DNA from: Sphingobacterium sp. SRCM116780
GTDB taxonomy: Bacteria; Bacteroidota; Bacteroidia; Sphingobacteriales; Sphingobacteriaceae
Length of the DNA: 64,000 nucleotides
Reading direction: 5' to 3'
Assembly (NCBI RefSeq): GCF_021442025.1
Contig: NZ_CP090446.1
Coordinates: 2,790,001-2,854,000, forward strand
In this document: positions 26,662-35,705 of the stretch, piece after piece
Layout: each line of letters starts with the position of its first letter
How positions within the stretch are numbered: the stretch's first letter is position 1
Program-made: the position numbers and the translations under genes
The notes under the pieces: model-generated
The model's input: only the letters and a program-made list of their open reading frames with translations
Databases searched by the model: none
Told to the model about the DNA's origin: nothing

Positions 26662-27699
26662 TTAATACCTGAATTCTTTTACAACTTCAATGGCGTATTT
26701 TACGTTATCGAAAGGAATATCAGGCATGATTCCATGTCCTAAATTAAAAATAAATCCGTTTTCTCCGCGCATGCGTTCAAACAATTGGATTATTTTATCT
26801 TTGATTACTTTTTTGTCCGCATATAAAACGAAAGGATCTAAATTACCCTGAACAGCAATCCCTGAAGGCAACGATTGCTTAATATTTTTTAAATCAGCAT
26901 TCCAATCTACTGAAATTACATCGGGTTTTGCCTCTGCCATAATAGGAGCAAAAACAGAAGAACCCTTACAAAATGAAATCACTGGAATATCCTGCCGATT
27001 CAATTTAGCTATAATCTGCTGATTGTAATAATGCGAGAACTCTTGATAATCATTCCAAGATAATGCCAATGCCCAGCTATCAAATAATTGAATAGCATTT
27101 ACCCCTGCAGCGATCTGCATATTCAAATATTCCACGGTAACATCCGCGATTTTCTGAAGAATAGTATGCGCCAGCTTAGGCTCATTATTCAACATCAATT
27201 TAGTCAATTTGAAATCTTTTGAAGAAGCCCCTTCCACTAAGTAACTCAAGATGGTAAAAGGTGCACCAGCAAAACCAATTAAAGGAATACTGCCATTCAA
27301 ACGTTGTTGAATAACTTTTATCGCATCAGCAACATATTCCAATTTGGGAAGACAATCTGTTGTCAATTTATCAGCATCCGCAAAAGAGCGCACTGGATTT
27401 GCAAAACGAGGACCTACCCCTTGTTCAAAACTCAAATCCCCACCCATAGCTTCTGCAGTTACCAAAATATCGGAAAACAAAATTGCAGCATCAATTCCTA
27501 ATAAATCAACAGGCAACATGGTTACATCGGCTGCAATTTCTGGAGTTTTGCACATTTCCAAAAAGGAATATTTATTTTTTATCTCCCAATACTGAGGCAT
27601 AAATCTTCCAGCTTGGCGCATCATCCACACAGGTGGACGTTCTGTCTGCTGCGAAAATGCAGCTCTAATCAATAAGTCGTTTTGTAAAGTAGTACTCAC
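26662..27699 (-). CDS. hemE: Uroporphyrinogen decarboxylase
   Basis: A 345-aa cytosolic enzyme converting uroporphyrinogen III to coproporphyrinogen III. The substrate-binding signature RPPVWMMRQAGRFMPQY near residue 21, the Asp-containing LLGIDAAILFSDIL, GFAGAPFTILSYLVEG and VQGNLDPFVLY all match HemE. Length is normal. Its ATG overlaps the last base of the upstream TPR gene's stop, so it belongs to the operon that begins with the sensor kinase. Confidence 0.97.
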   Translation of the reverse strand: MSTTLQNDLLIRAAFSQQTERPPVWMMRQAGRFMPQYWEIKNKYSFLEMCKTPEIAADVTMLPVDLLGIDAAILFSDILVTAEAMGGDLSFEQGVGPRFANPVRSFADADKLTTDCLPKLEYVADAIKVIQQRLNGSIPLIGFAGAPFTILSYLVEGASSKDFKLTKLMLNNEPKLAHTILQKIADVTVEYLNMQIAAGVNAIQLFDSWALALSWNDYQEFSHYYNQQIIAKLNRQDIPVISFCKGSSVFAPIMAEAKPDVISVDWNADLKNIKQSLPSGIAVQGNLDPFVLYADKKVIKDKIIQLFERMRGENGFIFNLGHGIMPDIPFDNVKYAIEVVKEFRY

Positions 27700-28217
27700 T
27701 ATATATGTTTTGAAATTTCGTTTTGTATTTTTCCAATTATACTCATCTGACGTTCCGTTAGGGTTAGCTTCTTAGTCACGTCAATATACGTCTGAGCACG
27801 TTCATACGCTTCTTTTCGTAAACTAATATTGGCCAAGTTGATCAAGATCATCCCTCTTTCATTATCCTTTTTCCAAGGTAATCGAGAGGCTAATTGGAAA
27901 TGGTATTCTGCTTCATCGATGCGATCCTCATGGAGAGAAATAGTACCCATCATATATTCATAAATATTACGACGGCCTTTTCTCAGACGATCAGGATTCT
28001 TCACCTCCGCCAACAGTAATTTTGCTTTTGTGTAGTTTTGTTTATGGAACGCGTCACTAGCCATCGCTACTGAGCTCTCTCGGAGATGACTCCAAACTAA
28101 ATAACAAACTCCACCCGCAATCAGGATGGAAGTCTGATAATGACCCCCATAAACCCCATACCCAATCAATAATAATGCAATAATAATAACAGCTACACGA
28201 GCCTTAAATGTCATCAT
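27699..28217 (-). CDS. Membrane-anchored TPR-like protein
   Basis: A 172-aa protein with two N-terminal hydrophobic helices (about residues 7-24 and 28-44) and a soluble part of helical hairpins (SDAFHKQNYTKAKLLLAEV, DEAEYHFQLASRLPW, LRKEAYERAQTYIDVTKKL), typical of tetratricopeptide repeats. It likely mediates protein contacts at the membrane. It sits between the two-component regulator and hemE with 9-base and overlapping junctions. No function is established. Confidence 0.75.
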   Translation of the reverse strand: MMTFKARVAVIIIALLLIGYGVYGGHYQTSILIAGGVCYLVWSHLRESSVAMASDAFHKQNYTKAKLLLAEVKNPDRLRKGRRNIYEYMMGTISLHEDRIDEAEYHFQLASRLPWKKDNERGMILINLANISLRKEAYERAQTYIDVTKKLTLTERQMSIIGKIQNEISKHI

Positions 28218-28226
28218 AAAATATTA

Positions 28227-28934
28227 CTATGCGTTGTTATCTGTAAACTTATAGCCTACCCCACGAATAGAGTGGAAATAAATAGGATGCTTTTGATCAG
28301 GTTCAAAATATTTACGGAAAGTCAATATAAAATTATCAATCGTACGTGTCGAAGGATAAACATCATAGTTCCATACCGTTTCTAAAATTTGTTCACGAGA
28401 AACAGCCTCATTACGACGCTCAATAAGCAACTTCAACAACATTGTCTCCTTCTTTGTCAAAGATGTAATGGTACCATCAGCGTGATGCAATTCGTAAGAA
28501 TTAAAATAAATTGTCTTGTCGCCAATCTGATACGAGTTGAGCTCTTTCAAATCATCCGGTTTCAAACTTCTACGAACCAAGTTACCTACCCGAAGAATAA
28601 GTTCTTCTAAATTGAAGGGTTTTATTAAATAATCATCAGCTCCTTTTTTAAGTCCAGTAATACGATCTTCACTGCTATTTTTAGCCGTTAAAAACATAAT
28701 CGGAACTTCAGTATTTTGAAGACGAATGGTTTCTGCTACTTGAAATCCATCAATTTCTGGAATCATGACATCCAAAATGATTAAGTTGAAGCGTTCTTCC
28801 TTGAAGATTTTCAAAGCCTTTTTACCGTCTGTCGCTGTTGTGACACGGTAGCCTTCTAACTCCAAATTTAACTTGATAGCCTCTAACAAGTGTTCTTCGT
28901 CCTCTACGAGTAGTATGCGTTGTTTACTTTGCAT
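28227..28934 (-). CDS. OmpR-family response regulator
   Basis: A 235-aa two-component regulator. The receiver domain has the acidic pocket EDEE, phospho-acceptor Asp55 in IILDVMIPEIDGF, the Thr in FLTAKNS and the Lys in DDYLIKPFNLEEL. The C-terminal winged helix ends SREQILETVWNYDVYPSTRTIDNFILTFRKYFE...IRGVGYKF. Its start overlaps the end of the kinase gene by 11 bases if Met 28934 is used; an ATG three codons earlier is also possible. The tight kinase-regulator-TPR-hemE arrangement suggests one transcript. Confidence 0.93.
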   Translation of the reverse strand: MQSKQRILLVEDEEHLLEAIKLNLELEGYRVTTATDGKKALKIFKEERFNLIILDVMIPEIDGFQVAETIRLQNTEVPIMFLTAKNSSEDRITGLKKGADDYLIKPFNLEELILRVGNLVRRSLKPDDLKELNSYQIGDKTIYFNSYELHHADGTITSLTKKETMLLKLLIERRNEAVSREQILETVWNYDVYPSTRTIDNFILTFRKYFEPDQKHPIYFHSIRGVGYKFTDNNA

Positions 28935-29799
28935 TTTTATCAAATGTTACTTCAAAAATACTCCCCGAAGGAGTGTTATCTTTTACTTTAATAGACGCGT
29001 TATGTTTCTGCAAAACCGTCTTCACTATATACAACCCCAAACCTGTTCCTTTAGTTTTACGAGTTGCCTCACTTCCTACACGATAAAATTTATTAAAGAT
29101 AAGTTTTTTCTCTTCATCACGGATACCAATTCCATGATCCGCAACGGAAAAAATAATTCCATTGCCTTCATTTGCCAATTTAACAACAACATTTGCACAT
29201 GGAGGTGAATATTTAATGGCATTCTCAATCAAATTGGTCACCACATTACTAATGGCAAACTTATCGGCATATAGCATGATATTCTCCTGTAAATTGGGTT
29301 TCAAAACCTGTGTACGGCATGCATTCTTTTGCAGACGATCAACGATTTGTTCCACCAATTCTGTCAAATTAAACTCTTCCTTTGGTAAATTAAAATTGCG
29401 ATTTTCAAGTTTGGTGGTCATCAATACATTCTCCACCAAATCATCTAACCGTTCAATATCTTTCAATGAATTTTTAAGAAAAACCTGTTGCTGTTCTTTA
29501 TCCAGATCTCTTTTTAAGATGGTTTGGATATACAATTTCACAGAAGCCAATGGAGATTTTAACTCATGTGTTATGGCAAGCAAAAAATTCTGTTGCTGTT
29601 GTTGTAATTTTTGTTCCCGGACAAATAGTTTTTTTAACCGCATCGCCCCCCACATAAAGATCAGTAAGAAAAATATACCTTCCCCGATGATCATCGGTTT
29701 CCGTTGAGGTTGAAATTGTACCAGCATAACTCCCCACCAAATCAATTGAGAGGTAGCATAAAAAACAAGAAAATAAAATAAAACAAGTGCTTTTTTCAT
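28924..29799 (-). CDS. Sensor histidine kinase
   Basis: A 291-aa membrane kinase with two N-terminal helices (about residues 4-25 and 35-52) and almost no periplasmic loop, then a coiled linker and the catalytic core: H-box FLLAITHELKSPLASV with phosphorylated His78, N-box NLIENAIKYS, G1 DHGIGI, F-box KLIFNKFYRV and G2 GTGLGLYIV. The small sensor suggests detection within the membrane. I chose the ATG at 29799 (MKKALVLFYFL) because the longer frame runs upstream through unrelated intergenic sequence. It pairs with the regulator downstream. Confidence 0.92.
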   Translation of the reverse strand: MKKALVLFYFLVFYATSQLIWWGVMLVQFQPQRKPMIIGEGIFFLLIFMWGAMRLKKLFVREQKLQQQQQNFLLAITHELKSPLASVKLYIQTILKRDLDKEQQQVFLKNSLKDIERLDDLVENVLMTTKLENRNFNLPKEEFNLTELVEQIVDRLQKNACRTQVLKPNLQENIMLYADKFAISNVVTNLIENAIKYSPPCANVVVKLANEGNGIIFSVADHGIGIRDEEKKLIFNKFYRVGSEATRKTKGTGLGLYIVKTVLQKHNASIKVKDNTPSGSIFEVTFDKNAK

Positions 29800-29922
29800 A
29801 CCATATATCGCAACAGAACAAAAATAACGATAAACAGAGGTATAAAAAAATGTGTTGGACTTTATGACACAAAGAGGAAAATTCAACAGACAAGAATACT
29901 TTTCCATCCTTGAGATTACCCT

Positions 29923-29930
29923 TATATTTG
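29923..29930 (+). promoter_or_regulatory. -7 promoter element directly before the YjjG-like gene
   Basis: TATATTTG, an exact TAnnTTTG match, ends only 4 bases before the ATG at 29935. Transcription from it would start at or next to the start codon, implying a leaderless or near-leaderless mRNA. Confidence 0.55.
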
Positions 29931-29934
29931 CACT

Positions 29935-30639
29935 ATGTTTAAAAACAAAAAAAAGGATATATTCTTCGATTTGGACCATACCATTTGGGATTTTGACAAA
30001 AATGCAGAAGAGACATTGCATGAATTATACTATCAATATCAATTTGATCAATTATTCCAACAGCCAACTTCTGAACTCTTCATTCAAACCTATACCGTTA
30101 ATAATCACCGTCTTTGGAATCTGTACCATCATGGTAAAATAGATAAAACAGAATTACGTCGAGCCCGTTTTGCAGATACCTTTACACAACTAGGGGTCGA
30201 TCCGATACTTTTTCCAAAGAATTTTGAAGAAGAATATTTATTCATTTGTCCACAAAAGACAAATTTATTTCCACATGCACATGAAACATTAACTTATCTG
30301 TATGATCAGTATAATTTACATTTGATTTCCAATGGATTTAAAGAAGCTTGCGAGACCAAATTAGCGACAAGCGATTTGAATAAATATTTCAAAAATGTCT
30401 TTATATCTGAAGTTGTTGGTGTCAATAAACCAGATCCTCGAATATTCCATTTCGCCATCAATCAAGCGGATGCACGGGCATATACTTCCATGATGATTGG
30501 CGATAATTTGGATGCCGATGTTCGTGGCGCTATGCAGGTAGGAATGGATGCTATATTTTTTAATCCTACATGGGCAGAAAAACCACAAGATATACCGCAC
30601 ATGATCACGAATTTAAAAGAACTACAATCTATTTTATAA
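29935..30639 (+). CDS. YjjG-like HAD nucleotidase
   Basis: A 234-aa haloacid-dehalogenase phosphatase of the YjjG group (TIGR02254-like), which dephosphorylates non-canonical pyrimidine nucleotides. Motif I is FFDLDHTIWDFDKNA with the nucleophile Asp, motif II LHLISNGF, motif III the Lys in VNKPDPRIF, and motif IV MIGDNLDADVRGA. The helical cap lies between residues 20 and 100. The catalytic domain begins within 9 residues of the chosen ATG, so this start is firm even though a promoter element lies immediately before it. Confidence 0.88.
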   Translation: MFKNKKKDIFFDLDHTIWDFDKNAEETLHELYYQYQFDQLFQQPTSELFIQTYTVNNHRLWNLYHHGKIDKTELRRARFADTFTQLGVDPILFPKNFEEEYLFICPQKTNLFPHAHETLTYLYDQYNLHLISNGFKEACETKLATSDLNKYFKNVFISEVVGVNKPDPRIFHFAINQADARAYTSMMIGDNLDADVRGAMQVGMDAIFFNPTWAEKPQDIPHMITNLKELQSIL

Positions 30640-30777
30640 AGGTATTTATTGTACATAACTATTTTCCTGTTCAGAGCAGATCACCGATACCGTTTGAACG
30701 CGATACTTCTCGAAAACAATCGAACCAGTTGACTTTACCATAATAGCTATAGCGGCATACAAGAAAAAACAGAGCAT

Positions 30778-30817
30778 AAAAAAAGCGAGCTTGAAAAGAA
30801 TCAAGCTCGCTTTTTTT
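30778..30817. terminator. Bidirectional terminator between convergent genes
   Basis: A 17-bp perfect stem (AAAAAAAGCGAGCTTGA with TCAAGCTCGCTTTTTTT) around a 6-base loop, with A/T tracts at both ends. It serves the YjjG-like gene on the plus strand and the DUF1080 gene on the minus strand. Confidence 0.85.
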
Positions 30818-30833
30818 ATCCATTAAGATGCTG

Positions 30834-31640
30834 TTACAATTTTTTAACCGTGACATTTTTGAACCAAACATCATTACCATGATCTTGGAAACCAATAACA
30901 CCAGATTTCGACTTACCACCTACATTTTTCAACAACTCATAAGCCAATGGCCATTTTGTTTCGCTGAATTTACTTTTTTGTAATAAATCAATCCAAGATT
31001 GATCCCAAAGCGTGTATTCAACAACTTTTACACCATTTTGCCATTGTTCAACTTTGCCATTATTCACCACGATCTTCACTTTATTCCATTCGCCATAAGG
31101 TTTAGCATTTTGAGGTTTAGCCGGAATCATATCATACAATGAAGTCGACTTACGATTACCATCTACTCCCATTTTAGCATCCGGATGATTTTCATTATCC
31201 AACACCTGACATTCTGGGCTAGAAATATAAATCGGTTGCCCTTCAACTTCCTTCGCTAAAAAGAAAATACCCGAGTTCGATCCTTTAGCAACTTTCCATT
31301 CCAATTCCAATTCAAAATTTTTGAAATCATACGCAAAAATTAAATCACCCCCTTCATCTTTTCCTACATTAGCTTGGCTGTCAAACTTGATGGCTCCATC
31401 ATCAAGAACCCATTTTTTAGGAACGACAGTTTTATCATATCCACGCCATCCTTCTAAAGATGTACCATCAAAAAGGATATAGGCTCCTTGTTTATTTTTC
31501 TTAAATTTTTTCAAATTTACTCTCGGCAGATCTAAGATTTTATAAGCTGGAACTTCTTTTTTCTCTTGGGCAAATGACCCACTGATATTGGATGTGCAAG
31601 CGACTATTGCCGCTGCTAAAACGATTGCATTTAATTTCAT
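30834..31640 (-). CDS. DUF1080 (3-keto-disaccharide hydrolase) domain protein
   Basis: A 268-aa exported protein. Signal peptide residues 1-24 may be lipoprotein-like, as VAACTSNISGS contains a Cys near residue 15. The rest is a DUF1080 concanavalin-like domain: YILFDGTSLEGWRG, WVLDDGAIKF, GGDLIFAYDFKNFELELEWKVAKGSNSGIFF, PECQVLDN, EWNKVKIVVNNGKVEQWQNG and GVIGFQDHGNDVWFKNV. The family includes 3-keto-glycoside hydrolases and sugar-binding proteins. No adjacent carbohydrate genes support a specific substrate. Confidence 0.9.
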   Translation of the reverse strand: MKLNAIVLAAAIVACTSNISGSFAQEKKEVPAYKILDLPRVNLKKFKKNKQGAYILFDGTSLEGWRGYDKTVVPKKWVLDDGAIKFDSQANVGKDEGGDLIFAYDFKNFELELEWKVAKGSNSGIFFLAKEVEGQPIYISSPECQVLDNENHPDAKMGVDGNRKSTSLYDMIPAKPQNAKPYGEWNKVKIVVNNGKVEQWQNGVKVVEYTLWDQSWIDLLQKSKFSETKWPLAYELLKNVGGKSKSGVIGFQDHGNDVWFKNVTVKKL

Positions 31641-31696
31641 GTCTATAGTTTAGTTTATTAAATTTAAAAAATTTGAATCACAATGAAGAATTTTTT

Positions 31697-34150
31697 TTAA
31701 TATTCTTCGCCCCCGCTAACTTCATTTGGATTATTTTCTTTTTTCTTGAGCTTCGATAAATCCTGACTTCCGAATCTATACGAGAAAGAAAGTGTAAACA
31801 TCCGTTTCATCCAGCGTCTTTCAAAATCAGAGATTAGCTGAGGAGTTTCCATATAACCCTCCATTTTCCTCGAGTTAAATAGATCACGCGCGTTAAACAT
31901 AATCGAAGCTTTTTTATTCAATATATCTTTTTTCAAAGCAACATCAACACCCGTCATCGCATTCATATTTCCTTGTGCGACCACACGAGAAGAATTATAA
32001 TCTCCTTTTACTTGCGCGGTAAAAGTTGGGGTAAGCCGATAATTCACGGTCAGATTCGAATTGTAAGCAAAGCCATTAGAACCCTTTAACTTGTAAGCTT
32101 CATTTGCTTTATAATTGATATTGATCAGGTTCAGATTGAACGTAAAATCGAAGTCCTTTGTTGCATTGACTTTCGAAATAAGTTCCAAACCAGATAAACT
32201 ACGACTTGTTAAATTTTCCCATCTACTATAAGTTACACTATTGGTATTGTCTACACGAAAAACATAAGGCTGTATAACATCATTCGTATAGTTAAAATAT
32301 GCGGAGCTAACCAAATTCACTTTACCAAAAGTTTTCGCGAAACTCAATTCAACAGCATGAACATCTTCAGGTTTTAAATTGGGATTACCCTGACGACGAT
32401 TCATATCATCCGACACATCCAAAAATGGATTCACCTGCCAGCCTTGCGCACGTTGTACACGACGAGAATAACTCAACTGTACCTTATCACCAGCATCACC
32501 CACATCATAGGTCAAGAAAACTGTCGGATATAATCGAAAAAAATCTTGATTAGCATGTGTTTCTTTATCTACGACTGCAGGGTCTTTGGAAAAATAGGTA
32601 GATTTTAATTCAAATTGTTCTGCACGTAATCCCAATTGGTAGCCAATCTTTTTACTCAATCTGTTTTGATAATTTGCATATACTGCATGTACTGTACTGG
32701 TGAAATCAAAATCATTACTGATCAAATAATCGGGGAAATAATGACCATTGTTGACATTTAAAGTATCCGAGAATTGTGTGTCAAAAGATTTTCTAATTTG
32801 CGTACGATACCCCGCTTCAAACTTACTCGTTTCCGAAAACGGAAGTATATAGTCTGCCTGTAAATTAATCACTTTTCCATTTTCAGAAGTCACATTCTTC
32901 CGTCCACTATCTGGATTATCATCTGTATACTGTTGTACAAAATCATTTGTACCATCTTCTTTATCGTTTCCATAACTCGCAGTGGCAGTCAATTCCTCAC
33001 CGGATCTTTTAAATTGATGTCTGAAATCAAAATTTAAATCATAGCCAAGATCATCTTCAAATTGTCTCGAATTACGATTACTTGTGCCTGATAATTTAGG
33101 ATGATTAAAATATTGATAATTCAAATCTTCAGAACGATCACTGTTTCGAACACTTATATTCGCAGACAGTCCTAAAGTTGTTTTATCGGTTACAGAATAA
33201 TCAACTCCAGCTTTAACGGTATGTCCCTTCCCTTTACGTGATGATTCGGACTCATTATAAATCCGACTATTATTATCCAAAAAGGTATTATCACTTTTCC
33301 CACTTCCAACCATATTTCGATGATTGAAATTATAGCTACCAAAATAATTAAACTTCTTATCCCGGTAATTCAACGTCAGCCCAGCCATATAATTATCATA
33401 AGATCCAACAGAAGCATTTACAGATCCATTCAGTCCTGTACGGATATTTTTCTTCATCACAATATTCACAATACCCGTCTGTCCCTCTGCATCATATTTC
33501 GATGAGGGATTCGTAATGATTTCGACCTTTTCAATTGAATTTGCAGGTAAACTTTGCAATAAAGCGGTCACGTTACTTCCTGCCATAGCAGACTCTTTCC
33601 CATCGATTAAAATCTTAACATTAGAGCCTCTCAGACTAACCGTACCATCTTGATCTACCTGTAGCGTAGGCACATTTGCCAGTAGATCTGTTGCGGTACC
33701 ACCTGCACTCACTAAGCTTTCGCCTACATTAAAAACCTTGCGATCAATCCCGATCTGCATGGCAGGGACTTTTCCCTCCACAACAACTTCGTTTAATACT
33801 TCACCAGAAGGTTTCAATGTGAGTTTACCAAGATTGACAGAAGAAGAATTAGCGATTGTAACATTCGTTTTTAAGAAATCCAAATAGCCGACATAAGTAA
33901 CTCGAAGTGTGAAAGTCCCATTTGGAACATCATTAAAAGTTATTACTCCTTTATCGTCAGATTGGGTTCCTTTTAAATAGGTTTGACTAGCACCAGTGAG
34001 TAAAGCTGCACTGGCATAATTGACTGTAGCACCAGTTTTTTCATCTACAAGTACGGCGGATATCTTTCCTGATTGTGCTAAAGCTAGCATTGGAAAGAAC
34101 AAGGTTGTAATTAAAAAAGTAACAAGTAAAGATTGATTTTTTGATAACAT
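31697..34150 (-). CDS. TonB-dependent receptor, outer membrane beta-barrel family
   Basis: An 817-aa outer membrane protein. Signal peptide residues 1-25 (ending LALAQ), a carboxypeptidase-regulatory-like Ig domain (about 28-110, GKISAVLVDEKTGATVNYASAAL), a plug domain (about 115-225, NEVVVEGKVPAMQIGIDRKVFNVGES, NPSSKYDAEGQTGIVNIVMKK) and a PF14905-type barrel to the C-terminus. No SusD partner is adjacent, so this is not a polysaccharide-utilisation locus pair. Many relatives are peptide or siderophore transporters, but the ligand is unknown. Both neighbours have separate signals; it appears monocistronic. Confidence 0.92.
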   Translation of the reverse strand: MLSKNQSLLVTFLITTLFFPMLALAQSGKISAVLVDEKTGATVNYASAALLTGASQTYLKGTQSDDKGVITFNDVPNGTFTLRVTYVGYLDFLKTNVTIANSSSVNLGKLTLKPSGEVLNEVVVEGKVPAMQIGIDRKVFNVGESLVSAGGTATDLLANVPTLQVDQDGTVSLRGSNVKILIDGKESAMAGSNVTALLQSLPANSIEKVEIITNPSSKYDAEGQTGIVNIVMKKNIRTGLNGSVNASVGSYDNYMAGLTLNYRDKKFNYFGSYNFNHRNMVGSGKSDNTFLDNNSRIYNESESSRKGKGHTVKAGVDYSVTDKTTLGLSANISVRNSDRSEDLNYQYFNHPKLSGTSNRNSRQFEDDLGYDLNFDFRHQFKRSGEELTATASYGNDKEDGTNDFVQQYTDDNPDSGRKNVTSENGKVINLQADYILPFSETSKFEAGYRTQIRKSFDTQFSDTLNVNNGHYFPDYLISNDFDFTSTVHAVYANYQNRLSKKIGYQLGLRAEQFELKSTYFSKDPAVVDKETHANQDFFRLYPTVFLTYDVGDAGDKVQLSYSRRVQRAQGWQVNPFLDVSDDMNRRQGNPNLKPEDVHAVELSFAKTFGKVNLVSSAYFNYTNDVIQPYVFRVDNTNSVTYSRWENLTSRSLSGLELISKVNATKDFDFTFNLNLININYKANEAYKLKGSNGFAYNSNLTVNYRLTPTFTAQVKGDYNSSRVVAQGNMNAMTGVDVALKKDILNKKASIMFNARDLFNSRKMEGYMETPQLISDFERRWMKRMFTLSFSYRFGSQDLSKLKKKENNPNEVSGGEEY

Positions 34151-34268
34151 ACTGTCGTTATAAGCTATAATTTCACAAAAATGTATTTTTTTGTTGAACT
34201 AAAACTACTCGTAACCACTTTATTACCAAAAAGAAAAAGCGTGTTTAAGATAAATATACGCTTATATA

Positions 34269-34550
34269 TTATTCTACAGAAACAGTCAAACCTTCTGCTT
34301 TCAAGATTTTCCGATAGATTTCCACTTCGGTCAATGAGCCTTCTAATATCGCACACTTACCTTCATTGTGAACCTTAAAGGCAATTCTTTCGGCTTCAGA
34401 TTCTGAATACTGAAGATGATGCATCATACAAAAGATGACATGATCAAAAGTATTGATATCATCGTTCCAGAGAATCAATCGATTAGACTCTTTAACTGAA
34501 GCCAAAATTTCGGATAAGGAATAGGTCTCTTGCGCTGTTTCTGTACTCAT
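34269..34550 (-). CDS. clpS: ATP-dependent Clp protease adaptor ClpS
   Basis: A 93-aa adaptor that delivers N-degron substrates to ClpAP-type proteases. The core ILWNDDINTFDHVIFCMMHHLQYSESEAERIAFKVHNEGKCAILEGSLTEVEIYRKIL contains the ND-N-TF-HV substrate-pocket motif and the HxxG(K) helix. Length is normal. It is divergent from the KAS III gene. A TACTTTTG promoter element lies 4 bases before the ATG, implying a leaderless message. Confidence 0.93.
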   Translation of the reverse strand: MSTETAQETYSLSEILASVKESNRLILWNDDINTFDHVIFCMMHHLQYSESEAERIAFKVHNEGKCAILEGSLTEVEIYRKILKAEGLTVSVE

Positions 34551-34554
34551 AAGA

Positions 34555-34562
34555 CAAAAGTA
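34555..34562 (-). promoter_or_regulatory. -7 promoter element directly before clpS
   Basis: TACTTTTG on the minus strand, an exact TAnnTTTG match, separated from the clpS ATG by exactly 4 bases, the same spacing as at the YjjG-like gene. Confidence 0.5.
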
Positions 34563-34626
34563 GTTTTAATTTTCAAAAAATACGTAATTTTACTGAATTT
34601 GAAAACTTAAACACTAACAAATCAGT

Positions 34627-35673
34627 ATGTTTCAATCCAAAATCGCAGGTATCGGGTATTATGTCCCTAAGAATATCTATACAAATCAAGATCTAACTCG
34701 TTTTATGGATACGAGTGATGAGTGGATTCAAGAACGAACAGGGATCAAAGAGCGTCGATATGCGGATCGAATTGGTGAGACCACTACAACAATGGCTGTA
34801 GAAGCCTCTAAAATAGCCATAGAACGTGCCAATACAACTGCACAAGAAATAGATTTCATCATTTTTGCAACATTATCTCCAGACTACTATTTCCCAGGTT
34901 GTGGTGTACTCCTGCAAAGAGAGATGGGAATGAAAGAAGTTGGAGCTTTGGATATCAGAAATCAATGCTCGGGTTTTGTATACGCCTTATCTGTCGCGGA
35001 CCAGTTTATCAAAACTGGTATGTACAAAAATATTTTAGTCGTAGGCTCAGAGAAGCATTCATTTGCCTTAGACTATTCGACAAGAGGTCGAGGCGTATCC
35101 GTTATCTTTGGAGATGGTGCTGGAGCTGTCGTTCTGCAACCGACTATAGAGGAGGGAAAAGGGATATTAAGCACCCATTTGCATTCAGATGGAGCAGATG
35201 CTGAAAAATTAGCCATGTATTTCCCTGGTGCTTCTGGTGGTATATGGCTCGATGAAAAACCAAAATGGCCAGAACAAGAACTTGGAGGGATGTTAATGAC
35301 AAAAGAAATGCTTGATGATGGATCTGCCTTCCCTGTTATGGATGGTCAAGCTGTTTTCAAAAAAGCAGTAGTCAAATTCCCAGAAGTAATCGGAGAAGCA
35401 TTAGCGAAAAATAAGTTAACAACAGCGGATATTAGCTTATTGGTACCACACCAAGCAAATCTAAGAATCTCACAATTTATCCAAAAAACACTAAGACTAC
35501 GTGACGATCAGGTGTTCAACAATATTCAAAAATATGGAAATACCACTGCCGCTTCCGTACCAATCGCATTATGTGAGGCTTGGGAAGCAGGAAAAATAAA
35601 AGATGGTGACTTGGTTTGTTTAGCGGCTTTCGGAGCTGGATTTACTTGGGGATCTGCCTTAATCAGATGGTAA
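34627..35673 (+). CDS. 3-oxoacyl-ACP synthase III-like ketosynthase
   Basis: A 348-aa KAS III/FabH-type condensing enzyme. Catalytic Cys114 lies in LDIRNQCSGFVYAL, the His in LLVPHQANLRI and the Asn in YGNTTAASVPIAL, completing the Cys-His-Asn triad. The opening MFQSKIAGIGYYVPKNIYTNQDL and the DEWIQERTGIKERR block are typical. There may be several FabH paralogues in the genome and no fatty-acid genes adjoin, so a role in another lipid or starter-unit pathway is possible. TGAATTTG at 34594-34601 is a weak promoter candidate. Confidence 0.9.
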   Translation: MFQSKIAGIGYYVPKNIYTNQDLTRFMDTSDEWIQERTGIKERRYADRIGETTTTMAVEASKIAIERANTTAQEIDFIIFATLSPDYYFPGCGVLLQREMGMKEVGALDIRNQCSGFVYALSVADQFIKTGMYKNILVVGSEKHSFALDYSTRGRGVSVIFGDGAGAVVLQPTIEEGKGILSTHLHSDGADAEKLAMYFPGASGGIWLDEKPKWPEQELGGMLMTKEMLDDGSAFPVMDGQAVFKKAVVKFPEVIGEALAKNKLTTADISLLVPHQANLRISQFIQKTLRLRDDQVFNNIQKYGNTTAASVPIALCEAWEAGKIKDGDLVCLAAFGAGFTWGSALIRW

Positions 35674-35677
35674 TACA

Positions 35678-35705
35678 AAAAGGGGATTTAGAAAGATCCC
35701 CTTTT
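35678..35705. terminator. Bidirectional terminator
   Basis: A 10-bp stem (AAAAGGGGAT with ATCCCCTTTT) around an 8-base loop. It overlaps the stop codon of the minus-strand DUF4919-like gene and terminates the KAS III gene. Confidence 0.8.

Noticed and set aside
28873..29208. Plus-strand ORFs opposite the sensor kinase
   Set aside because: Shadows of a gene with clear kinase motifs on the minus strand.
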